From contig OY821746.1 in the NCBI GenBank assembly GCA_963682055.1, forward strand, positions 16,667,992-16,731,991: a DNA stretch of 64,000 nucleotides, read 5' to 3'. Source of the DNA: Primula veris (lineage: Eukaryota > Streptophyta > Magnoliopsida > Ericales > Primulaceae). The position numbers and the translations under genes were made by a program. Under the pieces are notes generated by a model. The model had not been told where the DNA came from. It made no database searches and saw only the letters and a program-made list of their open reading frames with translations. Of this stretch, positions 61,945 through 64,000 are shown in pieces; position 1 is the first letter of the stretch; every line of letters begins with the position of its first letter.

Positions 61945-64000
61945 CTATGACTTGTTCACTCCTCGATAGAGCATCCACAACCAAATTGTCCCGACCCGGC
62001 TAGTACACAATCCCATAGTCAAATCCCATCAACTTTGTTATCCACTTCTGTTGTTCCGGTGTCGTAATTGTTCCGGTGTCGTAATACGTTGCTCCAGTAG
62101 GTTTCGCAAACTTTGTTGATAAGTACGAATCAAGAACCGTCTTTCTACCAAGTATGGTCGCCACAACTTAACCGATTCCAAAATTGCCAACATCTCATTC
62201 GCATACGTGGACTAGGTAAGCTTAGCAGACCCAATTGCCTTACTAAAAAAAGCTACAGGCCTCTCTTTCTGAGACAACACCGCACTTATCCCCGTACCTA
62301 AAACATTTGTATCTATAATAAACTGATTAGTAAAATCAGGTACAATTAAAACAGGTGTAGACGATACCACCCGTTTGAGCGCCTCAAATGCCTCTTCTGC
62401 ATGAGGCGTCCACACAAAAGTCCCCTTCTTTAACAGCCGAGTCAAGGGACAGGCAATTATACCATAGTTCTACACAAATTTTCTATAGTAAACTGTCAAA
62501 CCCAAAAATTCACGCAACACTATAATGTTTAGGGCTGGGCTGGGCTGGGTTCGGTTAGGTTTTTAGCAAAACCGAAAACGAGCATATTTTTCGGTTCGGT
62601 TTTTTTCGGTTTCGGTCTTTTTATTTTTTGGACCGAACCGGACTGGTTTTTTTGGTTCAGTTTCGGTTATTTTTCGGTTATTTTCGGTCATTTTCGGTTT
62701 TTTTCGATTTTGGTCTTTTTCGGTTCAGTTTTATTGAAAACCGAAACCGACCCGAAAATTTTTCGGTTTTTCTTTTTCGGTCTTTTTCGGTTCGGTTATC
62801 GGTCCGGTTTTGTTTTTCCGGTCTTTTGCCCAGCCCTAATAATGTTCTTAGGCTTCAGCCAGGCCACCATAGCCGAAATTTTGCTTGATCGACCTATAAC
62901 CCATCACGACAAATAATATGGCCCAAATATTCGACCCCAGTTTTACCAAATGTACACTTAGACGGCTTAAACGTAAAGTCATTATCACTCAAAACCTATA
63001 AAGTACGACGAATATGACCCAAGTGGTCCTCCCAAGTATGACTATAAATAAGAATACCATCAAAGAATACCAATATAAAAGAACCCAAGTAAGGTTGGAA
63101 TACCGCATTCATCGCCGCCTGAAAAGTAGACGGAGCATTGCACAAACCAAAAGGCATAACCATATACTCGTAATGCCCATGGTCTGTGCGAAAAGCCGTC
63201 TTATGCACATCATCTGGTCGTACCCTAATCTTGTGGTAGCCAGCCTGTAAATTAAACTTTGTAAAATAGTGTGCACCGTAGAGCTCATCTAGCCTGTCAT
63301 TCACCGTCAGAATAGGGAACCTGTCCTTAACCGTCACCTTATTCAATGCACGATAGTCCGTACAAAACCTTCACGGTCAATCATTTTTCTTCACTAATAA
63401 TACTGGTGAAGAGAAGGGACTCAAACTCTCTCGAATAAGACCCGATCGTAACATATCCGTCACATGTCGCTCTATCTCGTCCTTCTAAAATTGAGCATAA
63501 TGATAAAGGGCCACATTGATCGGTATCACCTCATCTTTTAGTCGGATTCGATGATCATAAGGGCGTGTTGGCGGTAACTCGTGGGTCTCCTCCAACACCT
63601 GTGAAAAATCACCAATAACCATCAAAATGCCAGGATGGACCCATCGAGGTCAGCCCCCATGCCGATGTCTGTGTTGGCCAATATGGCTACTAGTTGGCTG
63701 TCAACCACTTCTATCTGCCCCGTCACGATAAATAGCTCAGCCCCATTACTCCAATCGCGCATCAACTCATCCAGACCCTTGACCTCTGAAGGCCCTATAC
63801 AAACAGCCTCTAACATAACCGATGACTCTCCCAAGTAAAACTACATAGCCATAGCAGAGTAGTCTACTGTAACTCGACCCAGCGTGTGAAGCCACCCTTT
63901 CCCAAAGATAATGTTGCCCCCGCAATCATCAACCCATGCAAGGTCACAGTAAAGTCATGACCCTACAAGCTCACTGAACCTGACCAAACCATGTATCACA
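61945..64000 (-). pseudogene. Ty3/gypsy pol on the minus strand, decayed, running off the window
   Basis: Domains from right to left. Protease end LGKGWLHTLGRVTVDYSAMA at about 63840-63910. Linker ELPPTRPYDHRIRLKDEVIP near 63520-63580. Reverse transcriptase: [15 protein letters not shown], KVTVKDRFPILTVNDRLDEL at 63280-63340, YEYMVMPFGLCNAPSTFQAA, then VFFDGILIYS at about 63030-63060, where FDD is expected. Connection SKCTFGKTGVEYLGHII at about 62915-62965. RNase H KGTFVWTPHAEEAFEALKRV at 62360-62430 and LESVKLWRPYLVERRFLIRT at 62110-62170. Ends near VVDALSR-like sequence at 61960. Several stops (63370-63380, 63487) and an hAT insertion break it. Confidence 0.85.
62530..62838. mobile_element. 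hAT-type MITE (309 bp) with perfect 8-bp duplication, GGTTCGGTTT-rich
   Basis: Ends TAGGGCTGGGCT and TAGGGCTGGGCA (reverse complement of the right end), flanked by ATAATGTT at 62522-62529 and 62839-62846. The interior is degenerate repeats of TTTCGGTT/ACCGAAA. It interrupts gypsy pol between the reverse transcriptase connection and RNase H. Confidence 0.88.

Overview
This is a window of plant nuclear DNA, most likely from a eudicot. It is AT-rich, carries two intact intron-rich genes for membrane transporters, and is otherwise dominated by transposable elements typical of plant genomes: Ty1/copia and Ty3/gypsy LTR retrotransposons, a LINE fragment, Stowaway, Tourist-like, hAT-type and Mutator-type MITEs. 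I cannot name the species. No bacterial features, CRISPR array, rRNA or tRNA gene was seen.

Gene 1 (minus strand, 2487-10977) is a nucleobase-ascorbate transporter (NAT family). I could join 14 exons with consistent GT/AG sites and phases into an unbroken 519-residue frame. Gene 2 (minus strand, 37910-53942) is a drug/metabolite transporter (EamA, SLC35G-like). Ten exons join into 379 residues, spread over 16 kb because two introns are swollen by transposable elements. The two genes have no evident functional link.

Layout: 1-926 is a gypsy-type LTR end; 1551-2249 a MITE; 2487-11060 the NAT gene, whose first exon sits between microsatellites; 11136-11588 a Mutator-like MITE; 11984-16.7 kb a three-level nest (a Tourist-like element inside an hAT-like element inside the LTR of a degenerate gypsy element whose interior holds unrecognised ORFs); 18.7-24.3 kb small elements (Stowaway, 5'-truncated LINE, MITEs, hAT, minisatellite); 24974-31386 a complete copia element with 98.7% identical LTRs but a ruined pol; 31998-37.0 kb a copia remnant lying inverted relative to its own LTR; 37.9-53.9 kb the DMT gene, with a copia element in intron 3 and a long inverted repeat in intron 1; 54.6-61.4 kb a related copia element in the opposite orientation to the 32-37 kb copy; 61.9-64.0 kb a minus-strand gypsy pol interrupted by an hAT MITE. 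The two related copia copies therefore flank the DMT gene as large inverted repeats.

I see no clear new biological system. The best candidates for a second look are the captured or unknown ORFs inside the nested gypsy element, the recently moved but pol-dead copia element, and the long hairpin in a transcribed intron.
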